From positions 4,669,001 to 4,733,000 of the forward strand of contig NZ_OY781091.1 in NCBI RefSeq assembly GCF_963676275.1: a DNA stretch of 64,000 nucleotides. The letters are read 5' to 3'. This document shows, piece by piece, positions 33,375-42,707 of the stretch. Numbering within the stretch: position 1 is the stretch's first letter; every line of letters begins with the position of its first letter. This DNA comes from an uncultured Cohaesibacter sp. (GTDB taxonomy: Bacteria; Pseudomonadota; Alphaproteobacteria; Rhizobiales; Cohaesibacteraceae). Position numbers and translations under genes: made by a program. The notes beneath the pieces were generated by a model. The model made no database searches. It saw nothing but the letters and a program-made list of their open reading frames with translations, and was not told the origin of the DNA.

Positions 33375-34520
33375 TTATAACCGAGAGCACCGTTCCAGAT
33401 ATTCATCCGACTGCATTTCGGTGAGACGGGAGGCGGTCCGGTCAAATTCGAAGGCTTCGGTTCCGCCCAGTTTCACCCCCAGATCAAACTGGGAAACATC
33501 GGCCAGCGCGATCACGCGAATATGATTGTCATAGAGCGTATCGATCAGCGTGATGAAGCGCTTTGCCTCATTGCGCATCGCCCTCTCGAACTGCGGCACT
33601 CCCTCAATGAAGATCGTATGATAAAGCTCGCAAAGGCGTAGATAATCGCTCGCCCCCAGAGGCTTTGCGCAAAGATCGGCAAAAGAGAAACGCGCCATGC
33701 CATGATAGGCCTGAGGCACATGGATGGTACGCCCCTGAACCTCAACCGCATCACTGGGCGCGCGCGGAGCCTCGACCACACTCTCCCACATGGACTGGAA
33801 GCGCGCCGTTGCCTCATCACTGAAGGGATGAAGATAGACCGGCTGACCGCCAAGCTTCTCCATCCGGAAATCGGTTCTGGAAGAAAGCCGAACAACCTCG
33901 CAGCGCTCTTTGAGCTGCTGGATGAAGGGCACGAACAACTGACGATTGAGGCCATCCTTGTAAAGCAGGTCCGGCTCGACATTCGACGTCGCCACCACCA
34001 CCACACCGTCAGCAAACAGCCGCGAGAAAAGCCGCCCCAACAACATCGCATCGGCAATATCGGTGACGCTGAATTCGTCGAAACACAGCAGGCGCAATTC
34101 CCTGCACAAATCCTCGGCCACCGGCTTGATCGGGTCATCGCCCTTGATCTTGCCGCTGGCTATATCGGCGCGCGCCTGTTTGATGCGGGCATGCATGTCG
34201 CGCATGAATTCATGAAAATGGAACCGTCCCTTGCGCTTGACCGGCACGATCTCGAAAAACAGATCCATGATCATGGTCTTGCCGCGACCAACATCACCCC
34301 AGATATAAAGCCCCCTGACCGGCTCGACCGACTGCCGCTTGGCAAACAGCCAGCCCAGTGAAGAGGTCTTTCGGGAAAGGCGTTTCTCGCTCACCTTCTC
34401 AAGCAGCCGATCAAAGCGAACAGCCAGCGCCCGCTGATCCGCGTCGGCATCAATCTCGCCATGCCGAACCTTGCTGTCATAATAATCGGAAACCGAAATA
34501 TCGCCCAGCTCACCTGTCAA
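33375..34520 (-). CDS. zapE: Cell division protein ZapE (AFG1-like ATPase)
   Basis: P-loop ATPase of the AFG1/ZapE family. In E. coli ZapE acts on Z rings late in division, and mitochondrial AFG1 is linked to respiratory-chain quality control. The 381-residue protein has Walker A in YIWGDVGRGKTMIMDLFFE, Walker B in LLCFDEFSVTDIADAMLLG, and sensor-like ATSNVEPDLLYKDGLNRQLF. The first codon appears to be TTG (34520), with an upstream GAGG. It lies directly upstream of mdh in the same direction, an arrangement common in alphaproteobacteria. Confidence 0.93.
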   Translation of the reverse strand: MTGELGDISVSDYYDSKVRHGEIDADADQRALAVRFDRLLEKVSEKRLSRKTSSLGWLFAKRQSVEPVRGLYIWGDVGRGKTMIMDLFFEIVPVKRKGRFHFHEFMRDMHARIKQARADIASGKIKGDDPIKPVAEDLCRELRLLCFDEFSVTDIADAMLLGRLFSRLFADGVVVVATSNVEPDLLYKDGLNRQLFVPFIQQLKERCEVVRLSSRTDFRMEKLGGQPVYLHPFSDEATARFQSMWESVVEAPRAPSDAVEVQGRTIHVPQAYHGMARFSFADLCAKPLGASDYLRLCELYHTIFIEGVPQFERAMRNEAKRFITLIDTLYDNHIRVIALADVSQFDLGVKLGGTEAFEFDRTASRLTEMQSDEYLERCSRL

Positions 34521-34845
34521 ATGCTTGCCTCGTCTTGCTTGAAACCATTCAGAATAAACGGAAGTAGTAGCGGCTGAACCGCCGCCTTCTGTCCATCTTA
34601 CCTGCGACCGATTGTCAGCAGGCCAATGAATCGCAGCTCTAGCACAAAGGGCCGCAGAGCATCAATGCATAACATGCATGAAGAAATCTCATCAGAATTG
34701 AGAGAAAGAAGCACTAGGAAAGAGGCGCAAGGAAAGGCGCTGAGGAACAGAGCCGAGAGCAGGCTTGCCAGAAACAGGTGCGGGGCGCGATATCTCATCC
34801 CGCCCCGTCAACTGCGTTCCAATTCATACGGCCAGCTTTGAACCA
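34521..34845. other. Gene-free spacer between zapE and the first Inh-type lipoprotein gene
   Basis: 325 bases. A 66-codon minus-strand frame (34598-34798) encodes a hydrophobic N-terminus but has no ribosome binding site or family resemblance that I can see. The rest shows no clear terminator or operator. Confidence 0.5.
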
Positions 34846-35436
34846 TCAACGGGTAAAAGTCAGCGCCCGTCCGTCCATCGTGGCCTGACCGCTAAAGCGA
34901 CCCGGAGCATTGGAATAGAAGCGTCCGAGAATGGTTGTCCCGTCTTCAGCCAGGAAGACGACCAGCTTGTCGGCATCCAGACGCCAGGCATTGATCCTCT
35001 GCAGATCGGAAGAACTACAACCGCGTGACGAGGCACGATAGCCACCTGTCCAGTTTGTCAGATTGACATTCAGCTTGCATTGCTCAGCCCCGGACGTCAG
35101 GGTCCAGGCCCCAAGCAGGTCGGTACGCTTGAGAGTCCGGGCCGAAGAAGGAACGGGCTCGCTGAGCGCACTCATGTCATTCTGCACCGGAGGCGCCATC
35201 TCCGCTTCTGCACCCATGGCATTATTGATCGGCTGCCCGTCCTGCGGTGTAGTCGAATAGGACTGGTTCGGATATTGATCGTTGGGAATGAGAGCATCCA
35301 GCGTCTGGCTCTCGACAGGGGAAGTCGGTGCCGGATTCAATGGGGCCGCATCATTGCCACCAAACCGGTCAAATCCAGCGGACGAACAAGCTGTAAGTAA
35401 CATGCCGGCACACAAAAGCGCGGAATAGCGAATCAT
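34846..35436 (-). CDS. Lipoprotein with AprI/Inh-type protease inhibitor domain
   Basis: Probable envelope lipoprotein of 196 residues. The signal peptide ends in a lipobox (LLTACS, Cys 17). A Pro/Ser/Asn-rich linker of about 90 residues follows. The C-terminal 90 residues form an Inh-like beta-barrel: LLGAWTLTSGAEQCKLNVNL, a second Cys in SSRGCSSSD, INAWRLDADKLVVFLAEDG and a final GRALTFTR. Two cysteines at the positions of the Inh disulfide support the call. AprI-type proteins inhibit serralysin metalloproteases, but no such protease is in the window. It is similar in plan to the lipoprotein immediately upstream (35535-36203). Confidence 0.78.
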   Translation of the reverse strand: MIRYSALLCAGMLLTACSSAGFDRFGGNDAAPLNPAPTSPVESQTLDALIPNDQYPNQSYSTTPQDGQPINNAMGAEAEMAPPVQNDMSALSEPVPSSARTLKRTDLLGAWTLTSGAEQCKLNVNLTNWTGGYRASSRGCSSSDLQRINAWRLDADKLVVFLAEDGTTILGRFYSNAPGRFSGQATMDGRALTFTR

Positions 35437-35534
35437 ACCACTCTCCTTACGTCACACTGATACGAATCTTTTATTCATAATGGTAAATATTCAAGGCCCA
35501 ACTGAATGATCCGTTAATTTAAGGTAGATTCGGG

Positions 35535-36203
35535 TCAAGATTTCTTGAGAACGAGCATATTGCCCTCGTTATTCACACCAACCCAGACGCCCTCGCCATC
35601 CGAGCGGAGTTTGACGATCTCGTCGCCCATATGATCGCGCAACACGATGCGACCATCAAAGGGAACCCAGCTGTCGAGCATGAACAGGCTGGTCGGACAG
35701 GACGCATTGCCTGTTGCCTTGTAGCCATAACCGGCCCGGATATCTTCCAGCACCACTTCACAGGCATCTGAGGCCCTGCTATAGGCCTCTATCTGTTGCG
35801 CACGCGCAGCTTCTCCTGCGCCCTTCGCATTCAACTGCCAACGCCCGACATAGGGCTGCAAATCAACATGCTCGGTACGGATAGGTGCGAAATCTTCCAG
35901 AGCTTCAGCATAGGCCTGCTGAAATTCGGCATCGGTCCCTTGCGCCGTATCTTCCGTTTCGTCGACAACAAGAGATTGCGCATCCGACTTGGCAAATTTG
36001 CCCGATGCGTCTTTTGCCAAAGGAAGATCACTGGCCGGCTTGCTGGCTAAAACCACAGGCGATGCAGGGCTCGGTGCCATGCCAGATTCTGCCACAGAGC
36101 CTCCCGTCGAGAAGCCACCTGGGGAAACAGCACAGCCACCAAGCGCCATCGCGCAAACCGACATGATCATGATCACACAGTTTTTTCTCACAATCAGTCT
36201 CAT
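35535..36203 (-). CDS. Second Inh-like lipoprotein
   Basis: Probable envelope lipoprotein, 222 residues. Lipobox LGGCA (Cys 24), then a low-complexity Ala/Ser/Pro linker, then a C-terminal domain of about 110 residues. That domain has PYVGRWQLNAKG, two cysteines (DACEVVLED and GNASCPTS), LDSWVPFDGRIVLRDHMG and WVGVNNEGNMLVLKK. The order GxW-Cys-Cys-W-final strand parallels the neighbour, so both look like diverged Inh-type inhibitors or structural relatives. Spacing of about 100 bases in the same direction suggests tandem duplication and possible co-transcription. No target protease is visible. Confidence 0.7.
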   Translation of the reverse strand: MRLIVRKNCVIMIMSVCAMALGGCAVSPGGFSTGGSVAESGMAPSPASPVVLASKPASDLPLAKDASGKFAKSDAQSLVVDETEDTAQGTDAEFQQAYAEALEDFAPIRTEHVDLQPYVGRWQLNAKGAGEAARAQQIEAYSRASDACEVVLEDIRAGYGYKATGNASCPTSLFMLDSWVPFDGRIVLRDHMGDEIVKLRSDGEGVWVGVNNEGNMLVLKKS

Positions 36204-36430
36204 TTACCCGTCATGAACATAAGGCACAGGCTTCTGCTTCATTTCGCCCAGTCGAATCTTGCCGATATTCAGCCTTGATCCGGGGCATTTTGCAACCCGT
36301 TAGCCAATAGGCTTTAAGCGATAGCAGGAAATTGTGGCGAAATCAGAAGCGTTATGCCCAACTTAGTGATCCAATAGCCAAATGTATAAAATAACAACAG
36401 GAATCAGTGATTGTAGGAATTGCTGATTGA
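36204..36430. other. Spacer between fba terminator and lipoprotein gene
   Basis: About 230 bases with no gene. It is AT-richer from 36300 on. It should hold the promoter for the two minus-strand lipoprotein genes, but I see no clean -35/-10 pair. Confidence 0.4.
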
Positions 36431-36433
36431 AAC

Positions 36434-36467
36434 AAAAAGGCTTCCCGGGAACAAACCCGGAAAGCCT
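36434..36467 (-). terminator. Terminator of fba
   Basis: A 12-base stem with one mismatch (AGGCTTCCCGGG / CCCGGAAAGCCT) and loop AACAAA. On the minus strand it is followed by TTTTGTTT, 27 bases after the fba stop. Confidence 0.85.
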
Positions 36468-36494
36468 GAATTGTTACAGAAATGATCTGTCCTG

Positions 36495-37577
36495 TCAGAC
36501 GGAAGCAACCGAGCGACCGGCAGAGCCCAGATCCTGCATGGCTTCTTCCAGACGAGCAATCATGCCCTCTTCGCCAGCCCGCAGCCATTTGCGCGGATCA
36601 TAATATTTCTTGTATGGCGTGCCATCCTTCGGATCCACCTGATGCTTGAAGGCAATCGGCTTCTCGTCAACCTTGGCGCCAACAGATTCAGCAAAGGCAA
36701 ACTGGATGTCGGTGTCGATATTCATCTTGAACACGCCATAGGAAACGGCTTCGGCAATCTGCTCTTTTGCAGAGCCCGAACCACCGTGGAAGACGAGGCT
36801 CAGCGGCTTGTCACCCAGATTGCGCTCCTTGGCAACCAGTTCCTGAGAATGCTTGAGAATTTCCGGACGCAGCTTGACGTTGCCCGGCGCATAAACGCCA
36901 TGCACGTTGCCGAAGGAAGCAGCAACGGTGAAATGACCGATCTTGGAAAGAACGTCATAGGCATAGAGCACATCTTCAGGCTGGGTATAGAGGCGTGGAT
37001 CAGCAGCATCCCCTTCTTCCAGTTCCTTGCCGATGCCGTCTTCCTCACCACCGGTGCAACCCAGCTCGATCTCCAGGCTCATGCCCATCGGAGCCATCCG
37101 TTCGAGATATTTGGCGCTGATGGAAACATTCTCTTCCAGAGATTCTTCGGACAGATCGATCATGTGAGAAGTATAGAGCGGACGACCGTTCGCCTTGTAA
37201 TATTTCTCACCTTCGTCCAGCAGACCGTCGATCCATGGCAGAAGCTTCTTGTTGCAGTGGTCCGTGTGAAGAACAGCACAGATACCATATTCCTTGGCCA
37301 GAAGATGGACATGCTGTGCAATCGAAACAGATCCGAGAACACGCGCGCGCATGGCATCAGGCGCACCCTGACCAGCGTAGAACTGCGCACCGCCGTTCGA
37401 CATCTGAATAATGATATCGGATTTTGCCTTGGCAGCAGCTTCCATTACCGCATTGAGACTGTTGGTGCCGGTAACATTCACGGCCGGCAGCGCATATCCG
37501 CCTTCTTTGCAAGCTTCCAGAAGCTGCAAATATTCTTCACCGGTGATGACGCCGGGGCTCAATTTGATTCCGCTCAC
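36495..37577 (-). CDS. fba: Class II fructose-bisphosphate aldolase
   Basis: Zn-dependent cleavage and synthesis of fructose 1,6-bisphosphate in glycolysis and gluconeogenesis. The 360-residue protein has the zinc-binding ICAVLHTDHCNKKLL, the LEIELGCTGGEEDG segment, ASFGNVHGVYAPG with another Zn ligand, and LVFHGGSGSAKEQI with YGVFKMNIDTDIQFA for phosphate binding. This is the FbaA-like (E. coli type) subclass. Translation starts at GTG (37577) after an AAGGGAGAT site. It is monocistronic, with its own terminator. Confidence 0.97.
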   Translation of the reverse strand: MSGIKLSPGVITGEEYLQLLEACKEGGYALPAVNVTGTNSLNAVMEAAAKAKSDIIIQMSNGGAQFYAGQGAPDAMRARVLGSVSIAQHVHLLAKEYGICAVLHTDHCNKKLLPWIDGLLDEGEKYYKANGRPLYTSHMIDLSEESLEENVSISAKYLERMAPMGMSLEIELGCTGGEEDGIGKELEEGDAADPRLYTQPEDVLYAYDVLSKIGHFTVAASFGNVHGVYAPGNVKLRPEILKHSQELVAKERNLGDKPLSLVFHGGSGSAKEQIAEAVSYGVFKMNIDTDIQFAFAESVGAKVDEKPIAFKHQVDPKDGTPYKKYYDPRKWLRAGEEGMIARLEEAMQDLGSAGRSVASV

Positions 37578-37878
37578 GCTGATCTCCCTTATAGTTTCGA
37601 AACTGAATTAATTCCCGATAGTCAAATAAAACATTCCTTCTCCAACGTCCAGAAAATAGCTGCAAAAGACGTCATATAAGTACTATCGACTAGTGTTATT
37701 CCCGTTGTTAGCACAAATCATTGAATGGCTTCAATCTTTACCAGCTATCACTCAATAGCTATTGCCAATCACAAGCAACTGATTGCCCAGACGGATCATT
37801 TTCGAAGGGCTGGCATGCATGAGACACAGATCGATTTATCCTTTCGACCATGGATCGCGCGACAGCCCCGAAATCTGC
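37578..37878. other. Leader region of fba
   Basis: 301 bases with no gene. The 150 bases nearest fba are AT-rich and should hold its promoter; I see no clear operator. Confidence 0.4.
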
Positions 37879-38334
37879 CTAGGCTGCTAGTGAGCCGGGC
37901 AAGGCTCCCCTTGCCGAAGCGATATCGATCGCAAGGCGCAAATCTGCATAGGTTTCCCGCACCGCCCGCTTGTGATGAGCGCCAATCTCTTCGCGGTCAG
38001 CGGATCCCGGCACCTTCAAAACAAGAACCGGTGGCTTGTAGGGAAAGATGGGAAACTTGAACTGATCCGCCATCGGCTCAAAGCCGACGACCAGATCAAT
38101 ACGCGGAGAATAGGCTTGCAGAAAGATGTCAACCGGCTTGGGGCAATAGTCATCCGGCACAATCCCATTGTCCCGAAGCACTTCAAAAACATGCCTGTCC
38201 AACTGCGCGGCAGGCACATAGCCGGCACTGAATGCACGAACCGCATTATTCAAACCCCGATTGAAATATGCCTCCGCCATGATGCTTCGATCATTATTCG
38301 TTTCATCAAGAAACAGGATATTGGTTTGCAGCAT
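37879..38334 (-). CDS. Low-molecular-weight phosphatase/ArsC-like protein lacking the catalytic Cys
   Basis: A 151-residue protein with the plan of thioredoxin-coupled arsenate reductases and low-molecular-weight tyrosine phosphatases. The N-terminal strand and P-loop read TNILFLDETNNDRSIMAEAY, where the family has (V/I)LFxCxxNxxRSxxAEA. The P-loop Arg, Ser and following AEA are kept, but the catalytic Cys is Asp (residue 10). The later signature FSAGYVPAAQLDRHVFEVLRD matches the SAG..P......A..VL region. The general-acid Asp of the VPDP loop reads VPGSAD. It is probably a catalytically dead pseudo-enzyme that may bind anions or a partner. It is not linked to ars genes. Confidence 0.72.
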   Translation of the reverse strand: MLQTNILFLDETNNDRSIMAEAYFNRGLNNAVRAFSAGYVPAAQLDRHVFEVLRDNGIVPDDYCPKPVDIFLQAYSPRIDLVVGFEPMADQFKFPIFPYKPPVLVLKVPGSADREEIGAHHKRAVRETYADLRLAIDIASARGALPGSLAA

Positions 38335-38633
38335 GAAAGCCTCCGTTCAGCCAACATTCAGGCAGCCAACTAAACAAACTTTCCGACAACTCGATGACAC
38401 TCAGCAAAATTGTCATGGGCTCTCCACCGCATTGCGACAGATGCCCCTCGTTTAGCAGGCGATACAGAACAGTAGGTGGTCATCCTTCCGAGAACTTCAA
38501 GAAAATGAATTACCAAGCAATTTCAATTAGATACAATATTAATACGCCCATTCTCGCCATATTCCGGGCGCCCCCCTTTATGCACGCGGCTTTCCCCTTG
38601 CTCAACTGAACAGCCAGCGGATATCGGACCGAA
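38335..38633. other. Gene-free spacer upstream of the phosphatase-like gene
   Basis: About 300 bases between the phosphatase-like gene and the sdh terminator. No credible gene, RNA or repeat is visible; the 38500-38570 stretch is AT-rich. Confidence 0.4.
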
Positions 38634-38676
38634 GACAAAAGAAAACCGCCCTGCCGAAATCTTCGGCAGGGCGGTT
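38634..38676 (-). terminator. Terminator of the sdhCDAB operon
   Basis: A perfect 15-base stem (AACCGCCCTGCCGAA / TTCGGCAGGGCGGTT) with a 3-base loop. On the minus strand it continues into TTCTTTTG. It is the strongest hairpin in the window, 52 bases after the sdhB stop. Confidence 0.93.
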
Positions 38677-38727
38677 CGATTTCATGACGCCATGCCAGAG
38701 GCATGGGCAAACAGAATGCAGAATGCC

Positions 38728-39510
38728 TTAAACGGCACGTTCAAGCAGCATGCGCTTGATTTCTGCAATTGCCTTGGCCGGATTGAGGCCTTTCGGGCAA
38801 ACCTTGGTGCAGTTCATGATCGTGTGGCAACGATAGGCACCAAAGGCATGATCGAGCTGATCGAGGCGTTCACCGGTATATTCATCGCGGCTGTCGATGA
38901 TCCAGCGATAAGCCTGCAACAGAGCAGACGGGCCGATATAACGATCACCATTCCACCAGTAGGATGGGCAGGAGGTCGAGCAGCAGGCGCAAAGGATACA
39001 TTCATAAAGACCGTCAAGCTTCAGGCGATCTTCATGGGACTGCAGCCATTCGGTATCCGGAGCCGGGGTATCCGTCTTCAGATATGGCTCGATGGAGGCA
39101 TGCTGGGCATAGAAATTATTGAGGTCAGGCACCAGATCCTTGACCACTTTCATATGCGGCAGCGGATAAACCTTCACCGCCTTCGACTTGCATTCATCCA
39201 TACCGAAGGTACAGGCAAGCGTGTTGGCACCATCGATATTCATTGCGCAGGAACCGCAAATGCCTTCGCGGCAGGAACGGCGCAACGTCAATGTCGCATC
39301 GATATTGTCTTTGATATAGAGCAGCCCATCGAGAACCATTGGGCCACAATCGTCGCGATCGACATAATAGGTGTCGATCTGGGGGTTTTTGCCGTCGTCA
39401 GGATTCCAGCGATAAACGCGGAATTCGGTCAAGTTGGTCGCGCCTTCAGGCTTGGGCCAGGTCTTGCCCTCTTTGATCACTGAGTTTTTCGGCAGCGCAA
39501 GTTCAACCAT
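38728..39510 (-). CDS. sdhB: Succinate dehydrogenase iron-sulfur subunit
   Basis: Electron-transfer subunit of complex II, 260 residues. Three cluster-binding regions are visible: [15 protein letters not shown] for the 2Fe-2S centre, [16 protein letters not shown] for the 4Fe-4S centre, and [17 protein letters not shown] for the 3Fe-4S and remaining ligands. It is last in sdhCDAB, about 100 bases after sdhA, with a strong terminator downstream. Confidence 0.98.
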   Translation of the reverse strand: MVELALPKNSVIKEGKTWPKPEGATNLTEFRVYRWNPDDGKNPQIDTYYVDRDDCGPMVLDGLLYIKDNIDATLTLRRSCREGICGSCAMNIDGANTLACTFGMDECKSKAVKVYPLPHMKVVKDLVPDLNNFYAQHASIEPYLKTDTPAPDTEWLQSHEDRLKLDGLYECILCACCSTSCPSYWWNGDRYIGPSALLQAYRWIIDSRDEYTGERLDQLDHAFGAYRCHTIMNCTKVCPKGLNPAKAIAEIKRMLLERAV

Positions 39511-39612
39511 CTTTTCGCTCCGTATTCGGGTCGCGCCCTACTCGCTCTTGGCGAGATCGGGCATTAATTTCGAAAAGGCCGGGCAACGCCATGCTGCCCG
39601 ACTTGAAAGGCA

Positions 39613-41460
39613 TTAATAGACGCGAGCTTTCGGCGCGATCTTGGCCATATCGATACCGCCATCTTCCGAAGAAGTGAGAGGATCGAGAATAACCGGACGA
39701 TAGTCAAGTTTGACATCGCCATTTTCCGCGACCCAAGCCAGCGTATGCTTGCGCCAGTTTTCGTCGTCACGCCCCCCCAGAGGACCATCCTTATAGTCTT
39801 CACGAGCGTGAGCGCCGCGGCTTTCCTTGCGGGCTTCAGCACTGACAACCGTTGGCAGAGCGTTGATCATCAGATTCTGAAGTTCAAGGGATTCCATGAG
39901 GTCGGAGTTCCAGACCAGCGAGCGGTCGGAAACCTTCATCTCGCCCATTTCGCCCCAGATTGCTGCCATTTCCTTGCAGCCCTGCTCCAGCGTTTCCTGA
40001 GTACGGAAGACGGCAGCATTATTCTGCATGCTCTTCTGCATTTTCAGGCGAAGCTGAGCCGTCGGTTGGGAGCCGTTGGCGTGGCGAACCTTGTCGAAAT
40101 TATCCATGATCTTGTCAAAGCAAGCCATGTTCGGCGTTGGCATCGCGGCTTCACGATCGATCACCTTGCCAGCCTTGATGGCAGCAGCCCGACCAAATAC
40201 CACCAGGTCAATGAGCGAGTTGGAACCAAGACGGTTGGCACCATGCACCGACGCGCAGGCTGCTTCACCAACAGCCATAAGACCCGGAGCAATCGCATTC
40301 GGATCCTCTTTGGTCGGAGCCAGAACTTCACCCCAATAGTTGGTCGGAATACCGCCCATATTATAGTGAACCGTCGGCAGAACCGGGATCGGCTCCTTGG
40401 TCACGTCGACACCGGCAAAGATTTCAGCCGATTCGGAAATACCCGGCAGACGCTCTGCCAGCATGTCCGGATCAAGGTGATCAAGATGCAGATAGATATG
40501 GTCCTTGAGAGGGCCAACACCGCGGCCTTCGCGAATTTCGAGGGTCATGCAGCGGGAGATAACGTCACGGGACGCCAGATCCTTGGCACTCGGAGCATAG
40601 CGCTCCATGAAGCGCTCGCCTTCGGAGTTGACCAGATACCCGCCTTCACCACGTACACCTTCGGTGATCAGGCAGCCAGCGCCATAGATGCCGGTTGGAT
40701 GGAACTGAACGAATTCCATATCCTGCAGCGGCAGGCCAGCGCGGGCGACCATGGCGTTACCGTCACCGGTAATCGTATGGGCCGAAGTTGCGGAGAAATA
40801 GGCACGGCCATAACCGCCGGTTGCCAGAACGACCATCTTGGCATTGAAGCGATGGATGGTGCCGTCATCGAGATTCCAGGCAACCAGACCTTCGCAGACG
40901 CCATCTTCGCTCATCAGCAGGTCAAGACCGAAATATTCGATATAGAATTCGGCATTGTTACGGATGGACTGACCATAAAGCGTATGCAGGATGGCGTGAC
41001 CGGTACGGTCAGCAGCAGCACAGGTGCGCTGCACGGCCGGGCCTTCGCCGAAATTCTGCATATGGCCACCGAACGGACGCTGGTAGATCTTGCCTTCTTC
41101 GGTACGGGAGAAAGGCACGCCATAATGTTCCAGCTCGTAAACGGCAGCGGGTGCTTCACGGCAGAGATATTCCATGGCGTCGGTATCGCCGAGCCAGTCA
41201 GATCCCTTGACGGTGTCATACATATGCCACTGCCAGCTGTCCGGTCCCATATTCTGCAGGGAAGCGGCAATACCACCCTGCGCGGCAACGGTGTGTGAGC
41301 GGGTCGGGAAAACCTTGGTTACGCAAGCGGTGCGCAGGCCCTGTTCGGCCATGCCGAGCGTGGCGCGCAGACCGGCGCCACCGGCACCCAGAACCACAAC
41401 GTCATGATAGTGGTCGTGGACATCATAGGCACGACCATTGATATTATATGTATTGGCCAT
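39613..41460 (-). CDS. sdhA: Succinate dehydrogenase flavoprotein subunit
   Basis: Catalytic subunit of complex II, 615 residues. The FAD-binding fold is [19 protein letters not shown], and the covalent flavinylation His is in [17 protein letters not shown]. The substrate-binding and capping segments ([18 protein letters not shown], then [15 protein letters not shown], then [18 protein letters not shown]) are intact. It is 6 bases downstream of sdhD. Confidence 0.98.
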   Translation of the reverse strand: MANTYNINGRAYDVHDHYHDVVVLGAGGAGLRATLGMAEQGLRTACVTKVFPTRSHTVAAQGGIAASLQNMGPDSWQWHMYDTVKGSDWLGDTDAMEYLCREAPAAVYELEHYGVPFSRTEEGKIYQRPFGGHMQNFGEGPAVQRTCAAADRTGHAILHTLYGQSIRNNAEFYIEYFGLDLLMSEDGVCEGLVAWNLDDGTIHRFNAKMVVLATGGYGRAYFSATSAHTITGDGNAMVARAGLPLQDMEFVQFHPTGIYGAGCLITEGVRGEGGYLVNSEGERFMERYAPSAKDLASRDVISRCMTLEIREGRGVGPLKDHIYLHLDHLDPDMLAERLPGISESAEIFAGVDVTKEPIPVLPTVHYNMGGIPTNYWGEVLAPTKEDPNAIAPGLMAVGEAACASVHGANRLGSNSLIDLVVFGRAAAIKAGKVIDREAAMPTPNMACFDKIMDNFDKVRHANGSQPTAQLRLKMQKSMQNNAAVFRTQETLEQGCKEMAAIWGEMGEMKVSDRSLVWNSDLMESLELQNLMINALPTVVSAEARKESRGAHAREDYKDGPLGGRDDENWRKHTLAWVAENGDVKLDYRPVILDPLTSSEDGGIDMAKIAPKARVY

Positions 41461-41466
41461 CTGATC

Positions 41467-41841
41467 TTACCCTCCAAATGCCACTTTAAGCACCGCAAAG
41501 AAAAGGGCGGCACAGACGACGATAGCCGCGAAGCTGTTCACGATCTTTGTCAGCGTGCGATAAAGCTGATTCTGGAAATAGTCTTCCGGAATAGTGGTCG
41601 CACCCAGATAGGTGTGATACACGGAGACGCCGATCACCAGGAGCAGGAAGACGGCAACGAGCGGATGCCCGACAAGCGCCTTGGCTTCTTCATAGCTAGA
41701 CCCTGCTGCGGCGATAACGAACGCAACAAAGCCAAGCCCGAGGATAACCAGGAACGCAGCCGTCAAACGCATCATCCAGTGATGTTCGGTTCCGTGGTGA
41801 ACTTCACCAAGACCGCGCGTGATTTTGATAGGTGTTTTCAT
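41467..41841 (-). CDS. sdhD: Succinate dehydrogenase membrane anchor subunit
   Basis: Membrane anchor subunit, 124 residues, with three predicted transmembrane helices (LTAAFLVILGLGFVAFVIAA, then PLVAVFLLLVIGVSVYHTYL, then SFAAIVVCAALFFAVLKVAF). A His in the second helix (VYHTYLG) is at the place expected for haem b ligation. The ATG at 41841 has a GAGAGAGGAC ribosome binding site; a start six codons upstream would overlap the end of sdhC. It follows sdhC by 18 bases. Confidence 0.94.
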   Translation of the reverse strand: MKTPIKITRGLGEVHHGTEHHWMMRLTAAFLVILGLGFVAFVIAAAGSSYEEAKALVGHPLVAVFLLLVIGVSVYHTYLGATTIPEDYFQNQLYRTLTKIVNSFAAIVVCAALFFAVLKVAFGG

Positions 41842-41859
41842 TGTCCTCTCTCCCCGCAC

Positions 41860-42264
41860 TCACATCACGGCATAGCCGATGACCCAGATGATGAGGGTGG
41901 AGACAAAACCACCGATCAGGGTCGCGCGATAAAGAAATTCGATTTGCGGCTTTTCCATCATGGCCGGGATATCCCAGATGAAGTGACGGATACCACCAAT
42001 CATGTGATGCATGAGCGCCCAGGTAAAGACGAACAGCACGAGCCGGCCCAGAATGGAACCCCACAGGGTCTGGGCGGTTTCGAAGGCTTCCGGGCCGATT
42101 GCCAGGGCAATCAACCAATAGGCCAAGAAGAACAAGCCAACATAGAGAGCCACACCAGACATACGATGGCTGATAGAAGTGACCATCGATAGGGTAAGTT
42201 TGTAGGCACCGTGTTGAACATGGGGAGATATCGGGCGTTTGCCCTTCAGGTCGACGTCTGTCAT
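41860..42264 (-). CDS. sdhC: Succinate dehydrogenase cytochrome b556 subunit
   Basis: First membrane subunit of complex II, 134 residues. It has the family signature RPISPHVQHGAYKLTLSMVT, SISHRMSGVALYVG, and the haem-region LMHHMIGGIRHFIWD. Three transmembrane helices are visible. It is the first gene of sdhCDAB, and the region upstream should carry the operon promoter. Confidence 0.96.
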   Translation of the reverse strand: MTDVDLKGKRPISPHVQHGAYKLTLSMVTSISHRMSGVALYVGLFFLAYWLIALAIGPEAFETAQTLWGSILGRLVLFVFTWALMHHMIGGIRHFIWDIPAMMEKPQIEFLYRATLIGGFVSTLIIWVIGYAVM

Positions 42265-42707
42265 ATTTTCGGTCCTCGACAGCTGACACTTACGGAATAC
42301 GTAAATTTAACCAAGACTTTGGTATGCATGTCTGATGTCATAGCGATAATTCTGGATCTGGTCAAAGCGACCAGCCCGCTAAATCGATGTATTTTGTCCA
42401 AACTGCGCCTAACGGACAGCATCACATTTGAACAATGACGCATCTTTCCTGATCCGATTAAGATCAAGTAAGCAATATCTTAGCGGACGTGACGAAACTT
42501 AGTTGCAATGATGGGGGTGTTATATGATATTTCGCAAATCCTCCCGAATTTTAGCTCACAAGCCACAAGACATTGCATAAAGAGCCCTTTTACGGCCCTT
42601 TGATATCCTTTTTGCGCGCAGCCTTGCGATGTGCTTTTCCTCCTGCCCCGCACCGTCAGGGCAGCGAGACTCATCCGGAACAAACCGGATATACTCTTGT
42701 ATCATGT
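42265..42707. other. Gene-free spacer between sdhC and mesaconyl-CoA hydratase
   Basis: 443 bases. It should contain the sdh promoter on the minus strand and the 3' end of the hydratase transcript. I see no convincing gene, terminator or tRNA. A TTAA-N7-TAAG string near 42468 is not a full CtrA match. Confidence 0.45.

Noticed and set aside
34598-34798. 66-residue hydrophobic minus-strand frame
   Set aside because: No ribosome binding site, no clear signal cleavage pattern and no recognisable domain.
38644-38676. Possible tRNA-like fold (contains GGTTCGAT)
   Set aside because: The sequence is one arm of a 15-base terminator hairpin, with no cloverleaf partner stems or anticodon arm.
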